Assembly: GCF_001428255.1 (NCBI RefSeq) | Contig: NZ_LMRW01000023.1 | Location: forward strand, 398,023-462,022 | Reading direction: 5' to 3' | Length of the DNA: 64,000 nucleotides | Source of the DNA: Agromyces sp. Soil535 | GTDB taxonomy: Bacteria; Actinomycetota; Actinomycetes; Actinomycetales; Microbacteriaceae | Shown here: one piece after another, positions 1-12,614 of the stretch | Numbering within the stretch: position 1 is the first letter of the stretch | How the letters are laid out: every line of letters begins with the position of its first letter | Notes under the pieces: model-generated | What the model saw: only the letters and a program-made list of their open reading frames with translations | The model's database searches: none | What the model was told of the DNA's origin: nothing | Translations under genes and position numbers: made by a program

Positions 1-707
1 ATCGCGCGGCGCACCGAGCGGGCGCCCTGGATGTCGATCTCGAGCAGCACGCTGTTTCCGGCGGCGATGGCGGCCTCGACAGGCCGGCGCGGCGTGCCGT
101 AACGGAAGGCGTTGTGCACGGTCGCCCACTCGAGGAGCTCGCCCGCCTCGATCATGCGGTCGAACGAGGCGTCGTCCACGAAGAAGTAGTGCTCACCCTC
201 CACCTCGCCGGGGCGGGGCGGGCGGGTCGTCGCCGAGACGGACAGTCGGACGTCGGGATGGTGCCGCCGGATGTAGGACGCCACGGTGCCCTTGCCCACG
301 GCGGTCGGGCCGGCGAGCACGACGAGTCGGTCGCCGGTGCCGCCGTGATCGGCCACCCAGTCGGCGACGAAATCGCGCAGGCGCCGGCGCTGCAGCCGGC
401 CGAGCCCGCCGAGGCGCTTCGACGTCGCGATCGCGAGCTCGGTCATGATGCGAGTGCTCTTGGTCGCGCCGATCGCAGGGATCGACGTGAGGAACTCGGG
501 CACGCGAATGCGGCCCTCGACGCCCTCGGGCTCCTCGTAGGCCACACGCAGCACGTCGAGCGGGCTGCGGGCGCCGCTCGCGACGTCGGCCTTCACCGTC
601 GCGCGGGCGCGTCGCGCCGCCACCGCGGCGCGGGAGGCGGCGACGCGGTCGACCTCAGGCGGGGTGGGGGTGGTCGTCGTGGTCGTGTCAGGCAACGGCC
701 GCTCCAT
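1..707 (-). CDS. gmk: MihF-guanylate kinase fusion (C-terminus off the window)
   Basis: One reading frame encodes two proteins that are usually separate neighbours in actinobacteria. Residues about 20-115 resemble the actinobacterial integration host factor MihF, a DNA-bending protein (Ala/Arg-rich helix, then the helix-two-turn-helix stretch [20 protein letters not shown]). From about residue 126 comes guanylate kinase (GMP + ATP to GDP + ADP), with the P-loop GPTAVGKG at about 133-140 and the GMP-binding region ([18 protein letters not shown]). There is no stop or frameshift between the domains. The ATG at 707 overlaps the end of pyrF by 20 bases, so the gene looks translationally coupled to the pyrimidine operon. 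About 235 residues are visible; the LID region and C-terminus are missing. The domain assignment is firm; whether the fused protein is later cleaved is unknown. Confidence 0.9.
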   Translation of the reverse strand, partial: MERPLPDTTTTTTPTPPEVDRVAASRAAVAARRARATVKADVASGARSPLDVLRVAYEEPEGVEGRIRVPEFLTSIPAIGATKSTRIMTELAIATSKRLGGLGRLQRRRLRDFVADWVADHGGTGDRLVVLAGPTAVGKGTVASYIRRHHPDVRLSVSATTRPPRPGEVEGEHYFFVDDASFDRMIEAGELLEWATVHNAFRYGTPRRPVEAAIAAGNSVLLEIDIQGARSVRRA

Positions 708-1568
708 ACTCGTCGACGCGACGCGCGATGGCGTCGGCAAGCCCGTCGGGTCCCGCCATGAGGAGGGAGCGCGACTCGTTCGCCACGACACCGGCGGAAT
801 AGGAGCCGAAGCGGGCCCGCAGCTCGCGGGGCTCCGCGCCCTGGTGCCCGAAGCCGGGCGCGAGCACTGGCAGGCCCGGTCGCGGCGGCTCGCCGTCGAT
901 GTCGATGCCGGCGGCCGGGAGGTCGGTGGTGGCGCCGAACACGACGCCGATCGAGCCGAGCGCGCGCTCCGCGGCATCCGTCCGCCCCTGGTTCCAGCCG
1001 ATGACGCCCTGCGTGATCGCCTGCGCGACCGTGGAGCCCGCGCGGCTCGACTGCTGCAGCACCGCCCGCTGGATCGCCCCGGCCTCGGGGTTCGAGGTCG
1101 CCGCGAGCACGAAGAGGCCCTTGCCGGCCGCCTCGGCGGCGCCCATGACCTGCTCGATGGAGCCGAGGCCCTGGTAGGCGCTGATCGTCATCGCGTCGGC
1201 CTCGAGGCTCGAGCCGGGGCGCAGCCACGCCTCGCCGTAGGCCTCGACCGTCGAGCCGATGTCGCCGCGCTTCACGTCGGCGATCACGAGCAGGCCGGCG
1301 TCGCGCGCCTCGCCGAGCAGCCGCTCGAGCACGGCATAGCCCGCCGCACCGTGTCGCTCGAAGAACGCCACCTGCGGCTTCACGATCCCGATGTGGTCGG
1401 CTGCGGCCTCGATGGCGCGCAGCCCGAACTCGCGCACGCCCTCAGCCGAGTCGGGCTGGCCCCATGCCGCGAGCACGGACGCGTGCGGATCGAGACCGAG
1501 GCAGAGGTGGCCATAGGCGGCGAAGACGGCCTCGAGCCGGTCTCCGAAGGGAATCACGCCGACGCCGT

Positions 1569-1572
<4 letters not shown>
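688..1572 (-). CDS. pyrF: Orotidine 5'-phosphate decarboxylase
   Basis: Catalyses the last step of de novo UMP synthesis (OMP to UMP + CO2) in the cytoplasm. The 294-residue protein has the catalytic motif [14 protein letters not shown] of the long, actinobacterial/type 2 PyrF subfamily, plus LGLDPH near the N-terminus and the phosphate-binding [10 protein letters not shown] near the C-terminus. The GTG start overlaps the carB stop (GTGA). Its stop lies inside the mihF-gmk start region, placing it as the second-last gene of the operon. A longer frame running upstream through carB is only a shadow. Confidence 0.95.
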
Positions 1573-4855
<3,283 letters not shown>

Positions 4856-4856
<1 letters not shown>

Positions 4857-6013
4857 CAGGCGCTGGTCTCCTTGCTCGCGATGACCATGTCGCGGAAGCG
4901 GTCGAACAGGTAGTTGGCGTCGTGCGGGCCCGCAGCCGACTCGGGGTGGTACTGCACCGAGAACGCCGGGATGTCGAGGCAGTTGAGCCCCTCGACGACG
5001 TTGTCGTTGAGGTCGTAGTGGCTCACCTCGACGCGGCCGAATCCCTCGCTGGACTCGCTGACGCGGTCGATCGGCGCGTCGACGGCGAAGCCATGGTTGT
5101 GCGCGGTGATCTCGACGCGGCCCGTTGCCCGGTCGAGCACGGGCTGGTTGATGCCGCGATGCCCGAAGGGCAGCTTGTAGGTGCCGAACCCGAGTGCGCG
5201 GCCGAGAAGCTGGTTGCCGAAGCAGATGCCGAAGTACGGCAGGCCCTCCTTGAGGGTCGCCCGAAGCAGCTCCACGTGCCGGTCGGATGCCCCGGGGTCG
5301 CCCGGTCCGTTCGAGAAGAACAGGGCGTCGGGCGCCATCGCGAGCACCTCCTCGGCGGTGATCGACTGCGGCATGACGTGCACGTCGAAGCCCCGCTCGG
5401 CGAGGTACTTCAGCGTCGACGTCTTCACGCCGAGGTCGAGCACCGCCACGGACCCGACCCGCTCGCCCTCGGCGGGCCGCGTGTATGGCTCGGTGGTCGA
5501 GACGGTGCCCGAGAGGTTCAGGCCCGTCATCTCGGCGCTGCCGAGCACGAGCTCGAGTTGCTCGCCGTGCGTGAGCGCGATCGCCTCACCCGAGAAGATG
5601 CCGGCGCGCATCGCCCCGGCCGAGCGGAGGTGGCGGGTGAGGGCACGCGTGTCGATGCCGCTGATGCCGACGACGCCCGACCCCTCGAGGTCGGCGTCGA
5701 GGCTGCGCTCGGCGCGGAAGTTGGAGACGACGCGGGAGGGGTCGCGCACGACGAAGCCGGACACCCAGATGCGCGCGGACTCCATGTCCTCGTCGTTCAT
5801 GCCGGTGTTGCCGATGTGCGGTGCCGTCATCATGACGATCTGGCCGGCGTAGGAGGGGTCGGTGAGGGTCTCCTGGTACCCGGTCATGCCGGTTGCGAAG
5901 ACCGCCTCGCCGAGGGTGCGACCGCGGGCGCCATAGGCACGCCCCTCGTACCGGCGCCCGTCCTCGAGCACGAGCACGGCGGGTTCGGGCGTGCGGGTGG
6001 GGGTCTCAGTCAT
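4856..6013 (-). CDS. carA: Carbamoyl-phosphate synthase small (glutaminase) subunit
   Basis: The 385-residue glutaminase subunit hydrolyses glutamine and passes ammonia to CarB. It has the N-terminal CPSase small-chain domain ([16 protein letters not shown], then [20 protein letters not shown]) and a class I glutamine amidotransferase domain with the nucleophile in [16 protein letters not shown] and the His/Glu pair in [10 protein letters not shown]. Its start overlaps the end of the PH-like gene by 8 bases and its stop overlaps the carB start, so it sits mid-operon. Confidence 0.97.
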
Positions 6014-6557
6014 CCGAGGCCTCTTTCTCCTGTTCCGGCCGCGGCGCGGTCCGTGCGGCGGCGATGTCGTTGACGGCGACGATGATGCGCGCCGAGTCGC
6101 CCGGGTACCGGGCCCTGAGGTAGCTGTCGACGTGCGGAGCGGTCATCTCGACGTCGGCGACCTGCGCGACCCAGGTGATCGCCACGAGCCCTTCGGGCTC
6201 GACGCCGCGGTCGATCGCGTAGCTGGCCTCGCCGGCCGACACGATGCGGTCGGCGGGGAGGAAGCTCGCCTGCTCCCCGGCGACCCGGAGCACCACGCCC
6301 TCGGGCGCGATCTCGATGTGCGCGGCGCCGCGGAAGGCGAGCCCGTGCACGGCGAGGCGCTCGAGGGGCTGGCCGGTCGGTGTCGTGGCGACGTAGAGCA
6401 CCTCCATCTCGAGCGCGGGCGCGCCGGGGGACGCCGGAAGTGCGTACGCCGAGAGCGTCTCGTCGCGTACGGTGCGCCGCTTCCACGACCGCACCATGAG
6501 CCATGCGGCGACCCCGACGATGGCGACGGCGATGATCACGCCGAGCCACTCACCCAC
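6006..6557 (-). CDS. PH-like domain membrane protein of the pyr operon
   Basis: A 183-residue protein with one N-terminal membrane helix (about residues 4-24, [18 protein letters not shown]) followed by a soluble domain of about 140 residues and an acidic tail. It occupies the same place, between pyrC and carA, as the M. tuberculosis membrane protein Rv1382, and looks like the bacterial PH-like family found there. Start: the GTG at 6557 lies within the pyrC stop overlap and gives a short N-terminus directly before the membrane helix; a longer upstream frame overlaps pyrC far more. The end overlaps carA by 8 bases. No enzymatic motif is visible. The fixed position in the operon suggests a link to pyrimidine metabolism, but the function is unknown. 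Confidence 0.8.
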   Translation of the reverse strand: MGEWLGVIIAVAIVGVAAWLMVRSWKRRTVRDETLSAYALPASPGAPALEMEVLYVATTPTGQPLERLAVHGLAFRGAAHIEIAPEGVVLRVAGEQASFLPADRIVSAGEASYAIDRGVEPEGLVAITWVAQVADVEMTAPHVDSYLRARYPGDSARIIVAVNDIAAARTAPRPEQEKEASDD

Positions 6558-7896
6558 GTGCCACCTCCAGCCGGTCGGCCGCGCGCCGCGCCACCTCGTC
6601 GGCGGGACGCACGGCGCCGTCGAGGTACGTCGGGTAGCCACCGTGGAACGTCGCGACGACGCGTCCTGGCAGTCGACGCCCGAGGTACGGCGAGTTCACG
6701 CTGCGTCCCGCGAGACGGTCGAGCGAGAACTCGGATGCCGCGGCGGGGTCGTACAGCGTGACCTCCGCCGCCGAACCGGCCGCCAGCGCCTGTCCCTGAC
6801 CGTCGAGCCGCCCGATGCGGGCCGGCGTCGCCGACATCACGCGCGCGACATCCGCCCACCCGAGGAGGCCGTTCTCGACCACGGCGGCGTGCACGACCGC
6901 GAGCGCGGACTCGAGCCCGACCATGCCGTTGGCCGCGGCATCCCACTCGCTCTCCTTCGCCTCCACCGGGTGGGGCGCGTGGTCGGTCGCGACGATGTCG
7001 ATGGTGCCGTCGGCGAGGGCCGCGCGGAGCGCCTCGACGTCTTCGGCACGGCGAAGCGGCGGGTTCACCTTGAAGCGGGGGTCGTAGCTCGCCACCAGGT
7101 CCTCGGTGAGGAGCATGTGGTGCGGCGTGACCTCGGCGGTGACGTCGATGCCGCGGGCCTTGGCCCAGCGGATCACCTCGACGGACCCGGCGGTGGAGAC
7201 GTGGCAGACGTGCAAGCGGCTGCCGACGTGCTCGGCGAGCAGCACGTCGCGCGCGATGACCGACTCCTCGGCGACCGCCGGCCAGCCGGTGAGCCCCAGC
7301 TCGCCCGACAGTGCGCCCTCGTTCATCTGCGCGCCCTCGGTCAGGCGCGGCTCCTGCGCATGCTGGGCGATGACGCCGTCGAACGCCTTCACGTACTCGA
7401 GCGCGCGACGCATCAGCAGCGGGTCGGCGACGCAGAAGCCGTCGTCGGAGAACACGCGCACGTTCGCGCGGGAGCGTGCCATCGCGCCGAGCTCGGCGAG
7501 CTGCTCGCCCTTGAGGCCGACGGTGACGGCGCCGATCGGCTGCACCGTGGCGTACCCGGCCGCGCGGCCGAGGCTCGCCTCCTGCTCGACGACGCCGGCC
7601 GTGTCGGCGACCGGGAAGGTGTTCGCCATCGCGAAGACGGCGGTGAAGCCGCCGGCGGCCGCGGCCTGCGTGCCGGTGAGCACGGTCTCGCTCTGCTCGT
7701 AGCCGGGTTCGCGCAGGTGCGCGTGGAGGTCGACGAGGCCGGGGAGGGCGAGGAGCCCGTCGGCGTCGACGACCGTCGCGCCGGCGGCATCCGTGATGCG
7801 GCCGATCTCGGCGATGACGCCGTCGGCGAGCAGCAGGTCGGCACGCTCGCCCGAGGGCAGGGTCGCGCCGGCGATCAGGTGGCGCTCGGCCATCAC
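6550..7896 (-). CDS. pyrC: Dihydroorotase
   Basis: Zinc amidohydrolase that cyclises N-carbamoyl-aspartate to dihydroorotate. The 448-residue length fits the class I (long) bacterial dihydroorotases. Metal ligands are seen in [16 protein letters not shown] (HxH) and later His residues in VCHVSTAGS and EVTPHHMLL; the catalytic Asp is in [13 protein letters not shown]. Its start overlaps pyrB by 4 bases and its end overlaps the PH-like gene by 8, so it is translated as part of the same polycistron. Confidence 0.96.
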   Translation of the reverse strand: MMAERHLIAGATLPSGERADLLLADGVIAEIGRITDAAGATVVDADGLLALPGLVDLHAHLREPGYEQSETVLTGTQAAAAGGFTAVFAMANTFPVADTAGVVEQEASLGRAAGYATVQPIGAVTVGLKGEQLAELGAMARSRANVRVFSDDGFCVADPLLMRRALEYVKAFDGVIAQHAQEPRLTEGAQMNEGALSGELGLTGWPAVAEESVIARDVLLAEHVGSRLHVCHVSTAGSVEVIRWAKARGIDVTAEVTPHHMLLTEDLVASYDPRFKVNPPLRRAEDVEALRAALADGTIDIVATDHAPHPVEAKESEWDAAANGMVGLESALAVVHAAVVENGLLGWADVARVMSATPARIGRLDGQGQALAAGSAAEVTLYDPAAASEFSLDRLAGRSVNSPYLGRRLPGRVVATFHGGYPTYLDGAVRPADEVARRAADRLEVARG

Positions 7897-8846
7897 GCCT
7901 CACCCCGTTCGCCCGACAGCAGCAGATAGAGGGCGGCCATTCTCACTGATACTCCGTTCGCGACCTGCTCGCGCACCGTCGACTGGGGCGAATCGGCAGC
8001 GCGGGCGGCGATCTCCAGCCCGCGGTTCATCGGGCCGGGGTGCATGACCATCGTAGTCGGGGGCAGTCGATCGAACCTGGCGTCATCGAGGCCCCAGGTG
8101 CGGGCGTACTCCCGGGTGTTCGGGAAGAACGCCGCGTGCATGCGCTCCGCCTGGATGCGGAGCATCATGACGACGTCGGGCGAACCGGCGAGCGACGCGT
8201 CGAGGTCGTAGCCGACCGTCGCCGGCCAGCCCGCGGTGTCGACCGGCACGAGCGTCGGCGGGGCCACGAGCTGCACCTCGGCGCCGAGGGTCGTGAGGAG
8301 CCACACGTTCGACCGGGCGACGCGCGAGTGCAGGATGTCGCCGACGATCACGACGCGCACGCCGTCGAGCCCGCGGCCTCGCGAGGCGGCGCCGTGCAGC
8401 CGGCGCCGGATCGTGAACGCGTCGAGGAGGGCCTGGGTCGGATGCTCGTGCGTGCCGTCCCCGGCGTTGACGACGCCGGCGTCGATCCATCCGCTCGTCG
8501 CGAGGGTCTGCGGGGCGCCCGAGGCGTGGTGGCGGATGACCACCCCGTCGGCGCCCATGGCCTGGAGCGTCTGGGCGGTGTCCTTCAGGCTCTCGCCCTT
8601 CGAGACGCTCGACCCCTTGGCGCTGAAGTTGATGACGTCGGCCGAGAGGCGCTTGGCCGCGGCCTCGAACGAGATGCGGGTGCGCGTGGAGTCCTCGAAG
8701 AAGAGGTTCACGACCGTCTTGCCGCGCAGGGTCGGGAGCTTCTTCATCTCGCGCTCCTGCACGGCCGACATGTCCTCGGCGATGTCGAGCAGGGCGATGG
8801 CGTCGTCGCGCGGGAGGTCCTTCGTGGTGAGCAGGTGCCGCATCAC
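7893..8846 (-). CDS. pyrB: Aspartate carbamoyltransferase catalytic subunit
   Basis: Condenses carbamoyl phosphate with aspartate, the committed pyrimidine step. The 317-residue protein has the carbamoyl-phosphate loop [19 protein letters not shown], the second signature in [17 protein letters not shown] and the [13 protein letters not shown] motif. No regulatory PyrI subunit is encoded nearby; as is usual in Gram-positives, control appears to act through PyrR. It overlaps pyrR upstream and pyrC downstream by 4 bases each (ATGA type). Confidence 0.97.
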   Translation of the reverse strand: MMRHLLTTKDLPRDDAIALLDIAEDMSAVQEREMKKLPTLRGKTVVNLFFEDSTRTRISFEAAAKRLSADVINFSAKGSSVSKGESLKDTAQTLQAMGADGVVIRHHASGAPQTLATSGWIDAGVVNAGDGTHEHPTQALLDAFTIRRRLHGAASRGRGLDGVRVVIVGDILHSRVARSNVWLLTTLGAEVQLVAPPTLVPVDTAGWPATVGYDLDASLAGSPDVVMMLRIQAERMHAAFFPNTREYARTWGLDDARFDRLPPTTMVMHPGPMNRGLEIAARAADSPQSTVREQVANGVSVRMAALYLLLSGERGEA

Positions 8847-9382
8847 TCCACACCCCCGTCGATCGTGACAGCGTCGTCGCCGTCGATCTCGGCGAGTCGC
8901 ACGTTGATACGCTCGCGGGTGGAGCTCGGGAGGTTCTTGCCGACGAAGTCGGCCCTGATCGGGAACTCGCGGTGGCCGCGGTCGACGAGCACCGCGAGGC
9001 GCACCGCTCGTGCGCGGCCGAGGTCGGCGAGCGCGTCGAACGCGGCCCGGATCGTGCGACCCGAGTAGAGCACGTCGTCGACGAGCACGACGGTCACACC
9101 GTCGATGCCGCCCTCTGGCACCGATGTGGGCTGCGGCGCGCGCACCGGGTGCCGGCCGAGGTCGTCACGGTACATCGTCACGTCGAGCGCGCCGGCGGGG
9201 ACATCGGATGCCGCGATGCGGCCGATGATGGCAGCGAGGCGTTCGGCGAGCACCACGCCGCGGGTGGGGATGCCGAGGAGCATGAGCCCTTCGACTCCGC
9301 GATTCGACTCGAGGATCTCGTGGGCGATGCGAGTGATCGCCCGATCGATGTCAGCCTGCTGCAGCACGGTGCGCACAGCCAC
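8843..9382 (-). CDS. pyrR: Bifunctional pyr operon regulator / uracil phosphoribosyltransferase
   Basis: A 179-residue PyrR, the first gene of the operon. The PRPP-binding loop [20 protein letters not shown] identifies a type I phosphoribosyltransferase fold. In this family PyrR binds a stem-loop in pyr mRNA when UMP/UTP is high and lowers expression; it also has weak uracil phosphoribosyltransferase activity. A matching RNA element lies immediately upstream. The GTG at 9382 was chosen because a good Shine-Dalgarno (AAGGGAG, 6 bases before it) precedes it and the family N-terminus ([17 protein letters not shown]) follows soon after. Confidence 0.96.
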   Translation of the reverse strand: MAVRTVLQQADIDRAITRIAHEILESNRGVEGLMLLGIPTRGVVLAERLAAIIGRIAASDVPAGALDVTMYRDDLGRHPVRAPQPTSVPEGGIDGVTVVLVDDVLYSGRTIRAAFDALADLGRARAVRLAVLVDRGHREFPIRADFVGKNLPSSTRERINVRLAEIDGDDAVTIDGGVE

Positions 9383-9396
9383 GCGGACTCCCTTCT

Positions 9397-9412
9397 CCGC
9401 CTCACGGGACGG
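9397..9412 (-). promoter_or_regulatory. PyrR-binding RNA hairpin in pyr leader
   Basis: The minus-strand leader reads CGTCCCGTGAGGCG here, agreeing at 12 of 14 positions with the PyrR-binding consensus ARUCCNGNGAGGYU. It can fold as CCG-(U)-CC-loop CGUGA-GG-CGG, the typical small PyrR stem-loop with a bulge. It ends only a few bases before the pyrR Shine-Dalgarno at about 9388-9394, and no terminator follows. That arrangement suggests translational repression, as described for mycobacterial pyr leaders, rather than transcription attenuation. The mechanism is inferred. Confidence 0.75.
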
Positions 9413-9437
9413 GCTTCAAGGTTGCCTTCTCCGAGCA

Positions 9438-9443
9438 AGCCTA
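9438..9443 (-). promoter_or_regulatory. -10 box of the pyr operon promoter
   Basis: TAGGCT on the minus strand fits the actinobacterial TANNNT -10 pattern. It lies about 56 bases before the pyrR start and 25 before the PyrR hairpin, so the transcript would begin near 9431 and include the whole hairpin. No convincing -35 hexamer is visible. Confidence 0.5.
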
Positions 9444-9483
9444 CCAGCCGCGACGATCGACGCCTTCGACTCCCCCGGACGAA

Positions 9484-9520
9484 CACGAAGGGCGGAACGC
9501 ATCGCGCTCCGCCCTTCGTG
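9484..9520 (-). terminator. Intrinsic terminator after the DoxX-like gene
   Basis: A perfect 13-bp stem (CACGAAGGGCGGA paired with TCCGCCCTTCGTG) with an 11-base loop. It lies just downstream of the DoxX-like stop and upstream of the pyr promoter, insulating the pyr operon. There is no long T-run, as is common in high-GC genomes. Confidence 0.8.
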
Positions 9521-9535
9521 CGTGGGTGCCGCCGG

Positions 9536-10072
9536 TCATCGGCTGGACCGCGCAGGTCCACGCAGCGCGCGCGAGGCGACGACGAGCGCCGCCGCGATGA
9601 GCACGACGTTCTTCAGGACGTATTGGCCGAGGAGCGTCGGTCCCGCGGCGGTGAACAGCTCGCCCGGGAAGAACACGATGGGCGAGAGGATTCCGACGAA
9701 CGCGATCGCGAGCATCACGAGGCCGAATCGGGCGAAGACGCCCGAGATGAGCGCGAGGCCCGCGACGGTCTCGATGATCGCCGTGAGGACGAGGGCGAGC
9801 TGGCCCCCCACGATGCCGAACGTGAGCACGCCCCACGTGGCCTCGACGAGCGACTCGAGGGGGCTCACGCCGGGGAAGAACTTCACGACGCCGAAGGCGA
9901 CGAACACCGCGCCGAGGGCGACGCGCAGCGCGGGGATGCTCCAGCGCTCGAGGAGCGCCTTGAGCATCGCCTCGAGCGAGCCGAGACGGTCGGGCAGGCT
10001 GATGTGGGCGACCGGCACGGGACGTGGCCCGACGGGTTGCAGGCCGGGAGTGCGGGCGGGAATCGTGGACAT
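9536..10072 (-). CDS. DoxX family membrane protein
   Basis: A 178-residue integral membrane protein with about four hydrophobic segments. The first (about residues 45-65, LRVALGAVFVAFGVVKFFPG) carries the glycine/lysine pattern common in DoxX-like proteins; others include LVLTAIIETVAGLALISGV and VMLAIAFVGILSPIVFF. The family is broad, and some members support quinone- or thiol-redox systems; no partner is present here. The ATG at 10072 was chosen over an upstream in-frame start because GGAAGGAG lies about 10 bases before it. Followed by a strong terminator, so it is probably transcribed alone. Confidence 0.8.
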   Translation of the reverse strand: MSTIPARTPGLQPVGPRPVPVAHISLPDRLGSLEAMLKALLERWSIPALRVALGAVFVAFGVVKFFPGVSPLESLVEATWGVLTFGIVGGQLALVLTAIIETVAGLALISGVFARFGLVMLAIAFVGILSPIVFFPGELFTAAGPTLLGQYVLKNVVLIAAALVVASRALRGPARSSR

Positions 10073-10118
10073 GGCGCAGGTGCTCCTTCCAGAGCGATCG
10101 AGGTGATGGGATCGGCGC

Positions 10119-10147
10119 ACGATACCGCTGCGCCTACATCCAGTGAA
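10119..10147 (-). promoter_or_regulatory. Promoter of the DoxX-like gene
   Basis: Minus-strand TTCACT (10142-10147), a 17-base spacer and TATCGT (10119-10124) form a plausible housekeeping promoter. Transcription would start near 10112, giving a leader of about 40 bases that contains the Shine-Dalgarno. Confidence 0.55.
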
Positions 10148-10255
10148 CCGTCGGCGGCCGCGCCGGAGATCAGTGCGAGCGCCGGAATCCGTGGAGGGCG
10201 TCCACCCATTCGGTGCCCGTGCCAGCACTGGGGGTGCCGTGCCGATGCCCGCGTG

Positions 10256-10270
10256 TGGTCGAATCGACCA
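10256..10270. promoter_or_regulatory. Palindrome touching the glycosyltransferase start codon
   Basis: TGGTCGA-A-TCGACCA is a perfect inverted repeat (two 7-base arms, one central base) whose last base is the A of the downstream ATG. Such a position would suit a repressor operator or a start-site hairpin. No Shine-Dalgarno is seen between it and the gene. Confidence 0.35.
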
Positions 10271-11565
10271 TGGCCGAAGTGATGATCGCGGTGATGCCGT
10301 TCCACGGGCACGTCGCGCCGATGGCGGCGGTGGCGCGGGCGTTCCTCGACGCCGGCCACGGGGTGCGCGTCTACACCGGCTCGGCGCACGCGCCGCGGTT
10401 CGAGGCGCTCGGTGCGCGCGTCGTGCCGTGGCGGGCGGCGCCCGACTTCGACGAGCTCGACCTGTCGGCGACCTTCCCGGCGCTGCGGGGCCGGAAGGGT
10501 CCGAGGCAGATGCTCGCCAACGTCGAGCACCTCTTCGTCCGCACCGGCTCGCGGCAGGCCGACGATCTCGTGGCGGCGTATCGCGACGAGCCGTGGGACG
10601 TCATCGTCGCCGACGGCCTGAGCCTCGGCGCACACTTCGCCTCGGAGCTGAGCGGTACGCCGTGGGTCACGGTGAGCATCGTTCCGCTCGGGATCCCGAG
10701 CCGCGACCTCCCGCCGCCGATGTTCGGCCTCGCACCGGCGACCGGCGTGCTCGGCCGGTGGCGGGATCGTGCCCTGCGGGCGGTCGCGCGGGCAGGTGCG
10801 CGCGGCATCCAGCGGGCCTACGACGAGGAGCGTCACCGCACCGGCCTTCCGCCGAACCACCTCACCTTCGACGAGGCGTGCTACTCCCCCACGCTCGTCT
10901 GCGCCTCGGGCATCGAGGAGCTGGAGTTCCACCGTACGGACCTGGCGACGCACGTGGTGTTCGTCGGCGAGCTCACGCGCGCGGCGAGCGGCACGCCCGT
11001 CCCGGCGTGGTGGCCAGACGTCGCGTCATCCGACGCTCCCGTGGTGCACGTCACGCAGGGCACGCAGAATGTCGACCCGCACGACCTCGTCGAGCCCGCA
11101 TTCGCCGCGCTCGGCCGCCGACGTGCGCTCGTGGTGGCGACGACTGGGCGGGCGGATGACGCCAGCCTGCCGTTCCCGGCGCCGCCGAACGCCCGCGTGG
11201 CCGGCATCGTGCCGTACGAGGCGCTGCTCCCTCACGTCGACGTGATGATCACGAACGGCGGATGGGGCGGCGTGCTCGCCGCGCTCGCGGCGGGCATCCC
11301 CCTCGTGGTGGCCGGCGGCGACCTCGACAAGCCCGAGGTGGCCGCACGCGTCGCGTGGTCGGGCGCCGGTGTGAACCTGCGCACCGGACGACCGTCGGCG
11401 CGGGCCGTGCTGCGGGCGTGGCGCCGGGTCTCGTCGGATGCGGTCTACCGGGCGAACGCGCAGCGGCTCGCTGCTGTGCTCTCCGAGCACGACGGGCCGC
11501 GCGAGGTCGTCGCGCACACCCTCGGGTTGCTCGACGCAGGGATCCCGAATCCAGCGGGCGACTAA
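10270..11565 (+). CDS. Glycosyltransferase (UGT/MGT-like, GT-B fold)
   Basis: A 431-residue protein resembling the macrolide/UDP-glycosyltransferase family. The N-terminal half begins MPFHGHVAPMAAVARAFLDA, the acceptor-side glycine/histidine motif; the C-terminal half has the nucleotide-sugar donor site in ITNGGWGGVLAALAAGIPLV, where HGG is the usual family motif but here it is NGG. Substrate is unknown; such enzymes glycosylate lipids, antibiotics or xenobiotics. It is divergent from the DoxX-like gene and its stop overlaps nusB convergently by 4 bases. The ATG at 10270 begins just before the conserved N-terminus. Confidence 0.82.
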   Translation: MAEVMIAVMPFHGHVAPMAAVARAFLDAGHGVRVYTGSAHAPRFEALGARVVPWRAAPDFDELDLSATFPALRGRKGPRQMLANVEHLFVRTGSRQADDLVAAYRDEPWDVIVADGLSLGAHFASELSGTPWVTVSIVPLGIPSRDLPPPMFGLAPATGVLGRWRDRALRAVARAGARGIQRAYDEERHRTGLPPNHLTFDEACYSPTLVCASGIEELEFHRTDLATHVVFVGELTRAASGTPVPAWWPDVASSDAPVVHVTQGTQNVDPHDLVEPAFAALGRRRALVVATTGRADDASLPFPAPPNARVAGIVPYEALLPHVDVMITNGGWGGVLAALAAGIPLVVAGGDLDKPEVAARVAWSGAGVNLRTGRPSARAVLRAWRRVSSDAVYRANAQRLAAVLSEHDGPREVVAHTLGLLDAGIPNPAGD

Positions 11566-11975
11566 CCCTTCGTGTGCGAGATCGCCGCGAGCAGCCCGTT
11601 CACGAACCCGGCCGAGTCGTCGGTGGAGAGCACGGTGGCCGCCTCGACGGCCTCGGAGATCGCGACCGGGTCGGGCACCTCCTCGTTGTAGAGGATCTCC
11701 CACACGCCGATGCGCAGCAGGGCACGGTCGACCGCGGGCATGCGCTCCAGCGTCCATCCGCGCGAATGGGTCGTGATGAGCTCGTCGATCTCGTCGCGGT
11801 GGTCGACGATGCCGTCCACGATCTCGCGGGCGTACAGCCACGACGCCTGGCGTTCGGGCTCGCTCACGGCGCGCTCCGCCTCGACGGCGAGCAACTGCTC
11901 CACCGGCACCTGGCGCATGTCGGCCGCGTAGAGCATGTCGAGGGCGCGCTTGCGCGCCTTCGTGCGGGCGCTCAC
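11562..11975 (-). CDS. nusB: Transcription antitermination factor NusB
   Basis: A 137-residue RNA-binding factor that pairs with NusE (S10) at boxA to form antitermination complexes on rRNA operons. The helical NusB fold is recognisable in ARTKARKRALDMLYAADMRQ near the N-terminus and in VDRALLRIGVWEILYNEEVP towards the C-terminus. The GTG start shares one base with the efp stop (TAGTG), indicating coupling. The order aroQ-efp-nusB is a standard actinobacterial arrangement. Confidence 0.95.
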   Translation of the reverse strand: MSARTKARKRALDMLYAADMRQVPVEQLLAVEAERAVSEPERQASWLYAREIVDGIVDHRDEIDELITTHSRGWTLERMPAVDRALLRIGVWEILYNEEVPDPVAISEAVEAATVLSTDDSAGFVNGLLAAISHTKG

Positions 11976-12538
11976 TAGTCGTTCACGCGGCCGAGGTAGT
12001 CGCCCGTGCGGGTGTCGACCTTGACCTTCGTGCCGGTCTCGAGGAAGAGCGGCACCTGGATCTCGTAGCCGGTCTCGACGGTGGCGGGCTTCGTGCCGCC
12101 CGTCGAGCGGTCGCCCTGCAGGCCGGGCTCGGTGTAGGTGATCTCGAGCACCACCGAGGCGGGCAGGTCGACGTAGAGGGGGTTGCCGTTGTTCAGGGCG
12201 ATCGTGACCGACTGGTTCTCGAGCATGAAGTGCGCGGCGTCGCCGACGACGGCCGCGGGCACCGTGATCTGGTCGTAGTCGGTCGCGTCCATGAACACGA
12301 AACCGTCGCCGTCGTCGTACAGGTAGGTGAAGTCGCGGCGGTCGACGTTCTCGATGTCGACCTTCGTACCGGCGTTGTACGTGCGGTCGACGACCTTGCC
12401 CGTCACGACGTTCTTCAGCTTCGTGCGGACGAACGCGCCGCCCTTGCCGGGCTTGACGTGCTGGAACTCGATGACGCTCCAGAGCTGGCCGTCGATGTTG
12501 AGAACGACGCCGTTCTTGATGTCAGCGGTGCTTGCCAT
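11975..12538 (-). CDS. efp: Elongation factor P
   Basis: A 187-residue EF-P, which binds stalled ribosomes between the P and E sites and promotes peptide-bond formation at polyproline stretches. It has the N-terminal KOW-like domain, the loop [18 protein letters not shown] with the tip lysine, and the C-terminal OB domain ending [20 protein letters not shown]. The tip is PGKGG, not the PGKGP described for other actinobacterial EF-P. No modification enzyme gene is in the window. The start is an ATG 76 bases after aroQ. Confidence 0.96.
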   Translation of the reverse strand: MASTADIKNGVVLNIDGQLWSVIEFQHVKPGKGGAFVRTKLKNVVTGKVVDRTYNAGTKVDIENVDRRDFTYLYDDGDGFVFMDATDYDQITVPAAVVGDAAHFMLENQSVTIALNNGNPLYVDLPASVVLEITYTEPGLQGDRSTGGTKPATVETGYEIQVPLFLETGTKVKVDTRTGDYLGRVND

Positions 12539-12574
12539 TCGAAGAGGTTCCGATCGATCGAGGGAAGTCAGAGG

Positions 12575-12608
12575 GCACGCGTCGAACGCGTGCGACTGAT
12601 CGAGTGTA
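12575..12608 (-). promoter_or_regulatory. Candidate efp promoter and leader hairpin
   Basis: Minus-strand TACACT (12603-12608, TANNNT) could start a transcript near 12597. That RNA would open with a perfect 7-bp hairpin, GCACGCG-loop-CGCGTGC (12575-12593), before the efp Shine-Dalgarno region. The hairpin could instead act as a partial terminator for aroQ; it has no T-run. Confidence 0.4.
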
Positions 12609-12614
12609 GTCGAC

